A stretch of 64,000 nucleotides of DNA, from contig JADJQY010000001.1 of NCBI GenBank assembly GCA_016712505.1, forward strand, positions 310,001-374,000. The letters are read 5' to 3'. The position numbers and the translations under genes are program-made. Positions 1-7,757 of this stretch are shown here, in pieces (the stretch's first letter is position 1; each line of letters opens with the position of its first letter). This DNA is from Candidatus Eiseniibacteriota bacterium. GTDB taxonomy: Bacteria; Eisenbacteria; RBG-16-71-46; CAIMUX01. The notes beneath the pieces are model-generated. The model saw only the letters and a list, made by a program, of their open reading frames with translations, had not been told where the DNA came from and made no database searches.

Positions 1-1
1 G

Positions 2-739
2 ATGGAGCATCTGATCGCCAGCGTGAGCCTTGGCCGGGCGGCGCGCGAGAAGGTTCAGATCAGGGTGCGGCAGCCGCTCCGTCGTCTCTGGCTCTTCTCC
101 CTCGATCGGAAGTCGCACGGACTGGACGACCACTTCGTCTCGGAGATCAGCGAGGAGCTGAACGTCAAAGAAATCGTACGCAACGGCAGCCTCGATCAGT
201 TCGTACGGAAAGACGTGAAACTGAACTTCCCTGTTCTCGGCGCCAAGCTGGGCGGAGAGATGAAGAGCGTGGCCGGTGCGGTCAAGGCCGGCGATTGGAG
301 CTTGAACGAAGACGGCAAGCTGGCGGTCGGCGGGCATCTCCTCGAGCCGGGGGAGTACGAGCTGGCCTACGAGGCGCGCGAAGGGTACGCGGCGGCCAAC
401 GATCGTGACACCCTGGTCGTGCTGGATACCGAGATCACGGATGAACTCAGGCGTGAAGGGTATGCGCGGGAGATCATCCGCACGGTGCAAGACCTGCGAA
501 AGCAGGCGGACTACAAGGTGGAGGACCGGATCCAGATCCTCTACCGCTGCGGCGACGCGCGGGTGGAGCAGATGCTGCGCGAGCAGGAAGTCTACATCCA
601 GGGGGAGACCCTGGCGACGGCGTGTGTGGCTGCGCCAGCCGATCCGGCTCAGGCGGAGGCTGCGATCGATCGCGCGCAGGAGGTGGAACTGGATGACAAT
701 CTCACCGTTTGGCTCGGCGTGACACGCCGGGAGAGTTGA
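2..739 (+). CDS. ileS: isoleucyl-tRNA synthetase, C-terminal part (5' truncated by window)
   Basis: The reading frame enters from the left edge, so the true start lies outside the window; the ATG at base 2 is not the start. The roughly 245 visible residues match the C-terminal region of long bacterial/archaeal-type IleS: end of the anticodon-binding helical bundle, then the DUF5915-like tail. The run DTEITDELRREGYAREIIR, followed by a QDLRKQADY block, is the typical hallmark of that tail. IleS charges tRNA-Ile in the cytoplasm. The HIGH and KMSKS catalytic motifs and the editing domain are not visible. The stop TGA (737-739) lies 7 bases before the next gene, so the two may be cotranscribed. 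Confidence 0.9.
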   Translation: MEHLIASVSLGRAAREKVQIRVRQPLRRLWLFSLDRKSHGLDDHFVSEISEELNVKEIVRNGSLDQFVRKDVKLNFPVLGAKLGGEMKSVAGAVKAGDWSLNEDGKLAVGGHLLEPGEYELAYEAREGYAAANDRDTLVVLDTEITDELRREGYAREIIRTVQDLRKQADYKVEDRIQILYRCGDARVEQMLREQEVYIQGETLATACVAAPADPAQAEAAIDRAQEVELDDNLTVWLGVTRRES

Positions 740-746
740 GACCGGA

Positions 747-1544
747 ATGAAGCCCATCACCGCCGTCCGCCTCGGCATCGTGGGAGCGCTCGGCGTGTTT
801 CTGATCGTCCCCGGCCTCAGCGGTCAGGGGTCAGCCCACGGCACGGAGTTTCCTCGCCCGACGGGATACGTGAACGACTTCGCCGACGTGATCCCGCAGA
901 CGGCTGAGGCGCGAATCGAGGCGGCGCTCGTCCGGGTCGACCAGGAGCTCAAACTTCAGATCGCGGTCGTGACCATGCCGAACCTGGGCGGAGAGGACTA
1001 CATCGACTACGCGAACCGACTGTTTGCCGATTGGAAGATCGGGAGCCAGGAGACCGATCGCGGGCTGCTCATGCTCAATGCGATCGAGGAGCGCCGGATC
1101 AAGGTCGAGGTTGGCTATGGTCTCGAAGGAGTCCTTCCCGACGGTCGTGTCGGGCGCATCCTGGACTCCGACGTCGTGCCCTATCTCAAGCAAGGTGACT
1201 ACGCCAGCGCCTACCTTTCCGGACTGCGCGGGCTGCTCGAACCAATTCTGGTCGACATGGGGCGCGATCCGGCGGAAGCGTCGCAACTGCTGTCGGTCGG
1301 GCCACGAGAACGCCGGGCCAAACCGACGGTCGATGTGGAGTTCGATCTCCGCGGCCTGGTCTTCCTCGTGCTCTTCATCATCTTCATGACTCGCGGACGA
1401 CGCAGGACCTACTGGATCGGTGGGCCGGGCGGCTTCGGCGGCTTCGGTGGTTTTGGCGGGGGAGGGAGTCTGGGCGGCGGCGGTGGTTTCGGCGGGTTCG
1501 GGGGAGGATCGAGCGGCGGCGGCGGCGCCGGACGCGGGTACTGA
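747..1544 (+). CDS. TPM-domain secreted/membrane protein (YgcG family)
   Basis: 265 residues. An N-terminal signal segment (about residues 8-28) is followed by a TPM domain (about 38-160) that starts with YVNDFADVIPQ, the usual TPM entry motif. Further family features are the VEVGYGLEGVLPDG block, one transmembrane helix near 198-213, and a glycine-rich tail from about 225. TPM proteins are exported and membrane-tethered; some plant and bacterial members act in photosystem repair or as phosphatases, but the role here is unknown. A lemA gene lies 1 kb downstream, and LemA and TPM genes are commonly neighbours. The short gap after ileS suggests readthrough transcription. The low-complexity Gly/Phe tail may be a disordered extracytoplasmic anchor. 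Confidence 0.85.
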   Translation: MKPITAVRLGIVGALGVFLIVPGLSGQGSAHGTEFPRPTGYVNDFADVIPQTAEARIEAALVRVDQELKLQIAVVTMPNLGGEDYIDYANRLFADWKIGSQETDRGLLMLNAIEERRIKVEVGYGLEGVLPDGRVGRILDSDVVPYLKQGDYASAYLSGLRGLLEPILVDMGRDPAEASQLLSVGPRERRAKPTVDVEFDLRGLVFLVLFIIFMTRGRRRTYWIGGPGGFGGFGGFGGGGSLGGGGGFGGFGGGSSGGGGAGRGY

Positions 1545-1552
1545 GCCGACGC

Positions 1553-1578
1553 GTGGTGCCGACTCATCTCGGCGCCAC
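1553..1578 (+). terminator. hairpin downstream of the TPM gene
   Basis: Arms GTGGTGCCGA (1553-1562) and TCGGCGCCAC (1569-1578) pair over 10 bp with one G-T wobble and a 6-base loop, starting 9 bases after the stop. There is no following T-tract, so this may be an mRNA-stabilising hairpin or a weak terminator. Confidence 0.35.
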
Positions 1579-1746
1579 CCGATCCGCGAGTGGCCCCAGT
1601 GCTGACTTCCCCGAGTTGTGGGCTGCCCGAGTTTTGGGGCTGTCCGCTCCTCACTCCGATCGCGAGCCTATCGCGCGGCAGATTGAACGAGTACTGTGAT
1701 CCGTTCCCAGGGGGCCGCGGCTGACGCACAAGGATGGACCGCAGGA

Positions 1747-2481
1747 ATGAAGAAGATCGACGAGGTGGTGAACGATTTCGTGGCCGATGTTCGCGGGGCG
1801 ACCGGCGGCGCGCTTCGTTCGGTCGTCCTCTACGGGAGTGCCGTGACCGACGACTTCGTGGCGGAACGATCCGATTTCAACTTCGTCATTGTGCTGACTG
1901 AAGTCTCCCACGCCTCGCTCGACCGGATGTCGCCCTTGGCCAAGCGGTGGCACAAACGGAGGGTCTCGACCCCGATCGTGGTCGACCCGCAGTTTCTGCC
2001 CGCCGCGCTCGACTCGTACCCGATCGAGATTCTCTCGATGAAGGCGAAGTACCGGGTTCTGGAGGGTCCGGATCCGTTGGCGGAATTGCAGCCGGCGACG
2101 CGAGACGTACGCCTCCAGTGCGAGCGTGAGGTCCGAGCCAAGCTGCTCCACCTGCGCAGGGGGTACATCGACGCCGAGGGCCGGGCGGGCGATCTGCTCA
2201 GGGTCCTGCAGCGTGGGCACGCGTCGCTCGTCGCCCTGCTGCGCGGGATGCTCTACCTGCAGGGGGGACGCTGGAACGAGTTCGGAGAGGCGTTCGACCG
2301 ATCCTGTACCGAGAAACTGAACGTGTCGTTCGAGATGCTGGCGCGGGTGCGCGCCCAGCGTTTTGCTCGAAAGCCGAGTTCCGCCGAGCAACTCAAGGCG
2401 GACTACGCCGATCTGCTGGCCGCCATGGAGCGGTTGGCGCTCGAGACCGACCGCTGGGTCTTCCCCGACTCGGCCCGATGA
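1747..2481 (+). CDS. nucleotidyltransferase-fold protein
   Basis: About 244 residues from the ATG at 1747; the frame is open to an earlier possible start at 1696, but conserved sequence begins only after 1747. The segment VVLYGSAVTDDFVAERSDF resembles the polymerase-beta-type nucleotidyltransferase motif (G-S then a D/S-D pair about ten residues on), here with SDFNFVIVL instead of the usual D-x-D. The second metal ligand is therefore unclear and the protein may be a non-catalytic member. The C-terminal half is helical, like the HEPN/KNTase C-terminal bundle. It sits between TPM and LemA genes on the same strand. The substrate cannot be inferred. Confidence 0.65.
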   Translation: MKKIDEVVNDFVADVRGATGGALRSVVLYGSAVTDDFVAERSDFNFVIVLTEVSHASLDRMSPLAKRWHKRRVSTPIVVDPQFLPAALDSYPIEILSMKAKYRVLEGPDPLAELQPATRDVRLQCEREVRAKLLHLRRGYIDAEGRAGDLLRVLQRGHASLVALLRGMLYLQGGRWNEFGEAFDRSCTEKLNVSFEMLARVRAQRFARKPSSAEQLKADYADLLAAMERLALETDRWVFPDSAR

Positions 2482-2508
2482 CCGACAACCCATAGGAGAA
2501 GAACCAAG

Positions 2509-3075
2509 ATGAAGAAGCTGTTGCCTCTGATCATCGTCCTCGGGCTGCTGCTCATGGTGGGCGGTTGGCTGAGCGGGCAGTACAACGGAATGGTGCGATC
2601 GGATCAGGGCGTGAAGGCCGCCTGGTCACAGGTGGAAAATGTACTTCAGCGTCGCTTCGATCTGATTCCCAACCTGGTCGAGACGGTGAAGGGGTACGCC
2701 TCGCACGAGCGGGAAACGCTGGAGGCGGTGACCAACGCGAGGTCGCGGGTGGCCGGTGCCGGATCGGTGGATGACAAGATCACCGCGAACAACGAGCTTT
2801 CGAGCGCTCTCTCCCGCCTCTTGGTGGTGGTCGAGCAGTATCCGGACCTCAAGGCAAACCAGGGGTTCATCAACCTGCAGGATGAACTGGCGGGGACTGA
2901 GAATCGGATCTCGGTGGAGCGTGGCCGCTACAACGAGGCAGCCAAGACCTACAACGTGCAGGTGAAGAGCTTCCCGACTGTCCTGATCGCGAACATGATG
3001 GGCTTCAAGGAGGCCAAGCTCTTCGAGGCGGCCGCTGGGGCAGCGCAGGCGCCAAAGGTCGATTTCTCGAAGTAG
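2509..3075 (+). CDS. lemA: LemA family membrane protein
   Basis: 188 residues, the normal length. One N-terminal transmembrane segment (about 4-23) is followed by the LemA helical domain. The diagnostic QYNGMVRSDQGVKAAWSQVE and QRRFDLIPNLVETVKGYA stretches are present, along with the ENRISVERGRYNEAAK block. LemA proteins have a short extracytoplasmic N-terminus and a long helical cytoplasmic part; their function is poorly defined and is often linked to envelope stress together with TPM proteins. A good ribosome site (AGGAG) precedes ATG 2509. The gene ends the 747-3075 co-directional group and is convergent with the next gene. Confidence 0.92.
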   Translation: MKKLLPLIIVLGLLLMVGGWLSGQYNGMVRSDQGVKAAWSQVENVLQRRFDLIPNLVETVKGYASHERETLEAVTNARSRVAGAGSVDDKITANNELSSALSRLLVVVEQYPDLKANQGFINLQDELAGTENRISVERGRYNEAAKTYNVQVKSFPTVLIANMMGFKEAKLFEAAAGAAQAPKVDFSK

Positions 3076-3133
3076 GGTAGCCAGGGGGGATCTGGGAGTG
3101 GGGTCGGCGGGTGCGCCGCCGGCCGATGGAGGT

Positions 3134-3167
3134 ACGCCGCGGTACGACGACGATCGTTCCGCGGCGT
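3134..3167. terminator. hairpin between convergent lemA and DUF5658-like genes
   Basis: A 9-bp perfect stem, ACGCCGCGG (3134-3142) with CCGCGGCGT (3159-3167), has a loop that can itself pair (ACGA/TCGT). It lies in the 110-base convergent gap and could end transcription from either side. No T-tract follows, so the assignment is weak. Confidence 0.35.
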
Positions 3168-3185
3168 CGTGCGTTCCGGCAGTTG

Positions 3186-3620
3186 CTAGGTGTGGAACAT
3201 CAGCACGCAGTGATAGCCCACGAGCGCCGCATAGATCACCAGGAGCGCGGTGATGCCGCGGCGTACGTACGGAAAGTGCTCGTGAAGACCGAGGAACACC
3301 AGCCCCGGCCCGGCTGTACCCAGCTTGACCGCCAGAAACGGCCCCGCACCGAACTCGAGGACGTAGCGCATGAGGGGGTTCAACTCGTATCCTCCGCGCC
3401 CGAGGTGCAGTAGGGTGAAGAGCGCATCGAGGCAGTGGCAGAGGAAGATTGCGACCAGCATGGTGGCGACCCGCGACCCGATCCGGTCGACGTAGATCGC
3501 GCTGTTCTCCTCCACGCGACGCGGTCCTCGCCGCCTTCCCCCGCTGACCACGTAGCGGCTGAGGGCCGGGGTCGGCCGACGGCGACGATCCGAGCGCTGG
3601 CGTCGTTCATCTGGATGCAT
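3186..3620 (-). CDS. DUF5658-like small integral membrane protein
   Basis: 144 residues from the ATG at 3620; the open frame extends to 3698 but would run into the divergent ABC gene. The N-terminus is very basic (HPDERRQRSDRRR). Three to four hydrophobic helices follow, and the segment CLDALFTLLHLGRGGYELNP matches the DUF5658 signature of a helix with D-x-x-x-T followed by an E-x-NP-x-M loop. Function is unknown; the protein should sit in the inner membrane. It is divergent from the ABC importer, with only 22 bases between starts. Confidence 0.65.
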   Translation of the reverse strand: MHPDERRQRSDRRRRPTPALSRYVVSGGRRRGPRRVEENSAIYVDRIGSRVATMLVAIFLCHCLDALFTLLHLGRGGYELNPLMRYVLEFGAGPFLAVKLGTAGPGLVFLGLHEHFPYVRRGITALLVIYAALVGYHCVLMFHT

Positions 3621-3642
3621 CGCTAAAAACTCTAGTGGTTGG

Positions 3643-4485
3643 ATGGGACGCAGGGCAACCCTGATGTTAACAATCGGCGACAATCCCGCGTCGGGCACCG
3701 GAAAATCCGCGAAGCCGCCGGTTCTTCTCGGGGAGGCGCTGCGCTTTTCCTATCAGGGCAGTAACCTCATTGAAATCAATAGAGTGGAGCTGCAGCCTTT
3801 CGAGTTTGTTGGTCTCATGGGACCGAACGGAGCCGGTAAATCGACCCTGCTGCGCCTCCTGGCGGGGCTGCTCCGGCCTGCCGAGGGCACTGTAACGATT
3901 GATGGACAATCACTGACCACCCTGGCACCCGTCCGCCGTGCCTCCCGGCTCGCCTGGGTCCCCCAGCGCTCCGAGACCCCTTTCGACTGGACGGTCCGCG
4001 AAATGGTCGCCTTGGGACGCTATCCCTTCCTGCGGGAACGGCTTCGCGACCGCCCGGAGGATGGAGTTGCCATCGAGAAGGTCCTCTCCTTGGTCGGGCT
4101 CCAAGCCCTGGCCGACAGGCCGATCGGCACGCTGAGCGGTGGTGAGTGGCAGCGGGCCTTGGTCGCGCGTTCTCTGGCCCAGGATCCAGCGGCTCTCCTG
4201 CTGGACGAGCCGGTAGCGAACCTCGACCTTAGATACCAGCGCGACATCTACGAGCTCTTGCGGGGTGTGACCCAGGATCGCGGGGTGGCGGTGCTTGTCG
4301 CCGACCACCATCTCGATCTGCTCGCGCACTACTGCGATCGAATCTACCTGATCGACGGAGGGAAGATCGTGGCGCACGGCTCCCCTGCCGAGGTCCTCAC
4401 CGAAGAACGGCTGGAGTCGGTTTACCGTACGCCGGTCCGGATTTCGTCCGAAGCTGGTCGGCCCCGGGTGTTCTGGAGATTCTGA
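3643..4485 (+). CDS. ABC transporter ATP-binding protein, FecE/BtuD type
   Basis: 280 residues. Walker A is GPNGAGKST (about residue 60), the signature is LSGGEWQRA, and Walker B with D-loop is ALLLDEPVANLD; the H-loop is VLVADHH. The spacing and the ALGRYPFL segment are typical of ATPases that drive vitamin B12, haem or ferric-siderophore uptake. It is the first gene of a three-gene importer; its TGA overlaps the next ATG by one base (TGATG). A second ATG at 3664 is an alternative start and would remove seven residues. No cobalamin riboswitch fits in the 22-base upstream gap, so the ligand is left open. Confidence 0.88.
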   Translation: MGRRATLMLTIGDNPASGTGKSAKPPVLLGEALRFSYQGSNLIEINRVELQPFEFVGLMGPNGAGKSTLLRLLAGLLRPAEGTVTIDGQSLTTLAPVRRASRLAWVPQRSETPFDWTVREMVALGRYPFLRERLRDRPEDGVAIEKVLSLVGLQALADRPIGTLSGGEWQRALVARSLAQDPAALLLDEPVANLDLRYQRDIYELLRGVTQDRGVAVLVADHHLDLLAHYCDRIYLIDGGKIVAHGSPAEVLTEERLESVYRTPVRISSEAGRPRVFWRF

Positions 4486-5486
4486 TGCGGCATTGGTTTC
4501 GCGAAGTGGTGGCCCGAGCGTGGCCGGTCGGTCTGCTGGCGGGCACGATGATCGCGATGGTGATCACGGGGCTTGGGCAGGCAACCGGAGGCGCGAGTCC
4601 GACCGGTTCGGAGGTTCCCAACCCGCGCCGGCACCCGGCCATGGTGGATGCTCTGGGCGATACCCTGCCCGCAGGTCCTGCCGCGCAGCGGATCGTTTCT
4701 CTCTCACCCAACCTGACCGAGGCCTTGCTCTCGCTCGGTGTGTCGCCACGCCGCCTGGTGGGCCGCACTCGCTATTGTGACTATCCACCCGCAGCCCTCG
4801 CATCCCCCGACGTGGGCGGGATCATCGACCCGTCGCTCGAGCGGATCCAGGAGGCGCGCCCCGATCTGGTCGTCGTGGCGCGCGGAAATCCGATCGATCT
4901 GCAGGAGCAGATCCGTGCCTTGGGGATCCCCCTGTTCGCCTTCGATGATCAGAGCGATCTCGAGGGAATCGGGGATCTGCTGGCCGAGATCGATCGTCTC
5001 GTCCTTCCGGACCAGACGCAAAAGGCGGAGTCCCTGCTGGCGCGATTCGAGCACCAAGCGCGGGCGTTCTCGGATTGGGCCGAGGCGATTCCGCGTTCGG
5101 AGCGGCCGCGCGTGTACTTTGCCGACCCCGACAACCCGGGCTTCACCGCCGGGCCGGGGTCGCACATCGACGACCTGATCCGAAACGCGGGCGGGCGCAA
5201 TGTGGTCACCGAGGGAGGTGCCTGGCCACGCTACTCGAATGAGGCGCTACTGGTCGCCGCCCCGGAGCACCTGCTGCTTGCGCTCCCCCCGGGAAGGACG
5301 CTCGCTCAGGTTCTGGAGCAACTGCGGAAGGATCCGATCTGGGGGGCCCTGCCCGCCGTCAAGCAGGGGTCGGTCTGCGTGGTCGAGGCGGGGATGTTGT
5401 TGCGTCCTGGTCCCCGTTCGATCGAGGTCCTGGAACGGATCGCCGGTTGGCTCCATGGTGATCGCTCCCGCCCGGAGAGCCGCTGA
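4485..5486 (+). CDS. periplasmic substrate-binding protein of B12/iron-chelate ABC importer
   Basis: 333 residues. An N-terminal hydrophobic segment (about 12-32) acts as signal or anchor, then a class III binding-protein fold starts at RIVSLSPNLTEALLSLGV. That stretch, with the following VGRTRYCDYPPAA, is the classic BtuF/FhuD-like entry; the two lobes are joined by a long helix (about 160-195). It would deliver its ligand to the permease encoded next. It is translationally coupled to the ATPase by a one-base overlap. The YCDYP motif favours cobalamin-type binders over siderophore binders, but this is inference only. Confidence 0.85.
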   Translation: MRHWFREVVARAWPVGLLAGTMIAMVITGLGQATGGASPTGSEVPNPRRHPAMVDALGDTLPAGPAAQRIVSLSPNLTEALLSLGVSPRRLVGRTRYCDYPPAALASPDVGGIIDPSLERIQEARPDLVVVARGNPIDLQEQIRALGIPLFAFDDQSDLEGIGDLLAEIDRLVLPDQTQKAESLLARFEHQARAFSDWAEAIPRSERPRVYFADPDNPGFTAGPGSHIDDLIRNAGGRNVVTEGGAWPRYSNEALLVAAPEHLLLALPPGRTLAQVLEQLRKDPIWGALPAVKQGSVCVVEAGMLLRPGPRSIEVLERIAGWLHGDRSRPESR

Positions 5487-5531
5487 TGCTCCGGGCAGTG
5501 AAGGCGGGGCCGTGGTGGTAACCGAAACATC

Positions 5532-6530
5532 ATGACTCGCTCGCCCGCAGCCCGACTCGCTCTGCTCTTCGCGGCATTGCTCGTCGTCGGCCTGGCGTCT
5601 CTGATGTTCGGCGCCGTCTCGGTGTCGCCGACCGGCATCGTCCGGGCGCTGTTGCACGCGAGTGACGAGCCTCATTCGATGCTGATCCGCAACGTCCGGC
5701 TCCCGCGAGTCCTGCTCGCAGCCCTGGTCGGCGCGGCTCTCTCGATCAGTGGTGTTCTCCTGCAGGCCTTCTTTCAGAATCCGATGGCTGGTCCCTACAC
5801 GGTTGGGGTGTCGGCCGGGTCGGGGCTGCTCGCGGTTCTGGTCATCGTGATGGGATGGGGTTGGGTCTTGGGGCCGTTCGATGCAACCGCGCTGGCTGCA
5901 TTCCTGGGCGGCCTGCTTGCGGTCGGCCTGGTCTACGGGATCGCGCGACGCATGCATGCGCTGCGGAGCGAGGGGCTGCTCCTGGTGGGGATTGCCGTCG
6001 GTGCGGTGCTGAGCGCTTTCACCTCGCTGCTCCTGGTGATGAGCAAGGACCGGGCTCCGACTGCCCTCTTCTGGATGCTAGGCTCGTTCTCCTCCGCCGG
6101 GTGGCGCGACGTTCAAATGGTTGCCATCCTGCTCCTGGTTTCGACCCTGGCCCTGGTGCGACTGTCCCGCGATCTCAACCTGCTTCTCTGGGGTGAAGAG
6201 ACCGCCGCCAGTCTGGGGAGTCCGGTCGACACGGTGCGACGTTGGGTCCTGGTGCACTCTTCCTTGCTTGCCGCCGCCTCGGTGGCAGTCTCGGGTGCAA
6301 TCGCCTACGTTGGATTGATGGTTCCCCACATCGCCCGCGGGGTAATGCGGACCTCCGATCATCGTTGGGTACTCCCGGCATCGATCGTGATCGGGGCCGC
6401 GCTCGTGCTGATCGCCGATCTCATTGCGCGTACGGTCGTGGCCCCGATCGAGCTGCCGGTCGGAGCCATCACCTCACTCTTCGGCGCGCCGTTCCTGGTC
6501 TACCTGGTGATGCGGCGAGCGGAGCGCTAA
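5532..6530 (+). CDS. FecCD/BtuC-family ABC permease
   Basis: 332 residues with about ten predicted hydrophobic helices. Family blocks are RLPRVLLAALVGAALSISG near the N-terminus, QAFFQNPMAGPYTVGVSAG, and IAYVGLMVPHIARG near the C-terminus (the loop that contacts the ATPase). It forms the inner-membrane channel of the importer begun at 3643. The gene order ATPase, binding protein, permease is less common than permease-first arrangements. It starts 45 bases after the binding-protein gene. No TonB receptor is adjacent; the only one in the window is 30 kb away. Confidence 0.9.
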   Translation: MTRSPAARLALLFAALLVVGLASLMFGAVSVSPTGIVRALLHASDEPHSMLIRNVRLPRVLLAALVGAALSISGVLLQAFFQNPMAGPYTVGVSAGSGLLAVLVIVMGWGWVLGPFDATALAAFLGGLLAVGLVYGIARRMHALRSEGLLLVGIAVGAVLSAFTSLLLVMSKDRAPTALFWMLGSFSSAGWRDVQMVAILLLVSTLALVRLSRDLNLLLWGEETAASLGSPVDTVRRWVLVHSSLLAAASVAVSGAIAYVGLMVPHIARGVMRTSDHRWVLPASIVIGAALVLIADLIARTVVAPIELPVGAITSLFGAPFLVYLVMRRAER

Positions 6531-6532
6531 CA

Positions 6533-6602
6533 GACTGCTGAAAGTCCCGGTCGGAGCGAGGGGAGTGCTTGCCCCAGTAGCGGGAATCCTTGAGCAGTTT
6601 GC
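6533..6602. repeat. imperfect intergenic inverted repeat, possible dispersed repeat/terminator
   Basis: The gap after the permease opens with CAGACTGCTGAAAGTCCCG and closes with GGGAATCCTTGAGCAGTTT. The ends pair imperfectly (ACTGCT with AGCAGT, and CCCG with CGGG), giving a long cruciform of about 70 bases. The ACTGCTGAAA end resembles short intergenic repeats seen near gene ends in several uncultured lineages; this is from memory and unverified. It separates convergent genes and could serve as a bidirectional terminator. Confidence 0.4.
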
Positions 6603-6620
6603 CGGGGCTCCCGGACCGGG

Positions 6621-7100
6621 CTAAGCGCCGAGCGACGGGTCCGTGGCGGGGGGGGGCAGGATCACGAACCGTTCCCCCAGGAGTGGTCGGAGCGCCTGCG
6701 CCATACTGCTGTGCGCGATCACCACGTCCACCTCCCGTTGAAGTGCTTCGTGGTACTGCAGGCGGAAGTTGGGGTCGGCCGGTTCTGGTAGCAGGAGTAG
6801 CGCGTTGGCCGCGGAAACGACCTGCTCGGCCATGCCAGGGACCGGTTGGTCGATGGTCTCGTCGAGTTGGACGATCAAATCCGACACGGAACGGAGCCAG
6901 GCGAACGCAGCTTCCTCCTTGACCAGGCGAAACAATTCCATGTGGCCGCCGACCTGTCCGTGGGTGCGCTCATACTCGATCCGTGTGGCATCGAGAAGCG
7001 AACGGTGCAAGGTCAGCATCGAGAGGCGGAAGGCATCGAGCCTCGTCCGATCGGCGGTTTCGTACTGCCCGCGGGGGGGATGTCCGGTTCCTGGGCGCAT
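6621..7100 (-). CDS. conserved hypothetical protein
   Basis: About 159 residues from the ATG at 7100; the frame continues upstream to 7241 but overlaps the neighbouring gene and reads as low-quality sequence. The core LRSVSDLIVQLDE and a preceding RSLLDATRIEYERTHGQV resemble a widespread all-alpha protein of unknown function in environmental proteobacteria. It has no signal peptide or membrane helix. It is the last gene of a minus-strand series that begins with the sigma factor at 10463. Confidence 0.55.
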   Translation of the reverse strand: MRPGTGHPPRGQYETADRTRLDAFRLSMLTLHRSLLDATRIEYERTHGQVGGHMELFRLVKEEAAFAWLRSVSDLIVQLDETIDQPVPGMAEQVVSAANALLLLPEPADPNFRLQYHEALQREVDVVIAHSSMAQALRPLLGERFVILPPPATDPSLGA

Positions 7101-7159
7101 TCGTCGATTGTAGAACGGGGAGGCAGACCGCCGCGCGGAAAATTCCGCCCGGCGAACGA

Positions 7160-7714
7160 TCAGGGCGTGGGGGGCGAGGTCAACCGCGCCCGCCAGAGCG
7201 CCTCGCTCTTTCGATCTCCTCGCGCGGCGTAGATGGAGCATAGCTCCGAGATCGCCGCGCTGCGATTCTCGCTCCGCCCGGAAGCCTGCTCGGTCCCCTC
7301 GGCGGCGTGCAGGGCGAACGACAGTGCCTCATCCAAACGGTGTGACTTCCGGAAGATGCGAGCCAGCATCGTCTCGGTGTGGAGCGTCTGGGGATGATCG
7401 ACGCCGAGGATGCGCCGACGGGCTTCCAGCACGGATGTGGCCATCCGGCTCGCTTCGGAGTATCGCCCCGCATCCTCCCAGATCTGGGCGAGATTGAGTT
7501 CGGCGGTTCGTGTCCCCGGATTGTCCGCGCCGAGCACACGACGTCGCGCCTCGACGACCGACCGCGCCATCGTTTCGGCCTGCTTCAGGTGACCCTGGCG
7601 ACGGTAGAGGTCACAGAGGTTGTTCTTCACGGTCAAGGTGTACGTGTGCTCCGGTCCAAGTTCGCGCTCCCAGATCCGAAGCACGGTAGTCAGGAGCGAG
7701 TCGGCCGTCATCAA
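7160..7714 (-). CDS. TPR tail of the upstream Ser/Thr kinase, separated by a frameshift
   Basis: 184 residues made of tetratricopeptide repeats of the kinesin-light-chain type (ELGPEHTYTLTVKNNLCDLY, VLGADNPGTRTAELNLAQIW, ILGVDHPQTLHTETMLARIF). These continue the repeats that end the kinase at 7758. The frame stays open upstream of 7714 as far as the (CG)n run at 7788-7794, and reads on as RLGEEHGLTSETRANLAAAN, exactly the expected next repeat. It is therefore the missing C-terminus of the kinase and not an independent gene. A frame change near 7790 would restore a protein of about 900 residues. Confidence 0.8.
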   Translation of the reverse strand: MMTADSLLTTVLRIWERELGPEHTYTLTVKNNLCDLYRRQGHLKQAETMARSVVEARRRVLGADNPGTRTAELNLAQIWEDAGRYSEASRMATSVLEARRRILGVDHPQTLHTETMLARIFRKSHRLDEALSFALHAAEGTEQASGRSENRSAAISELCSIYAARGDRKSEALWRARLTSPPTP

Positions 7715-7757
7715 CTGGCCGGTCAGAGTATTCGCCGCCGCGAGATTGGCCCGCGTC

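Noticed and set aside
3621..3642. Cobalamin riboswitch before the ABC importer
   Set aside because: Only 22 bases lie between divergent starts, far too short.
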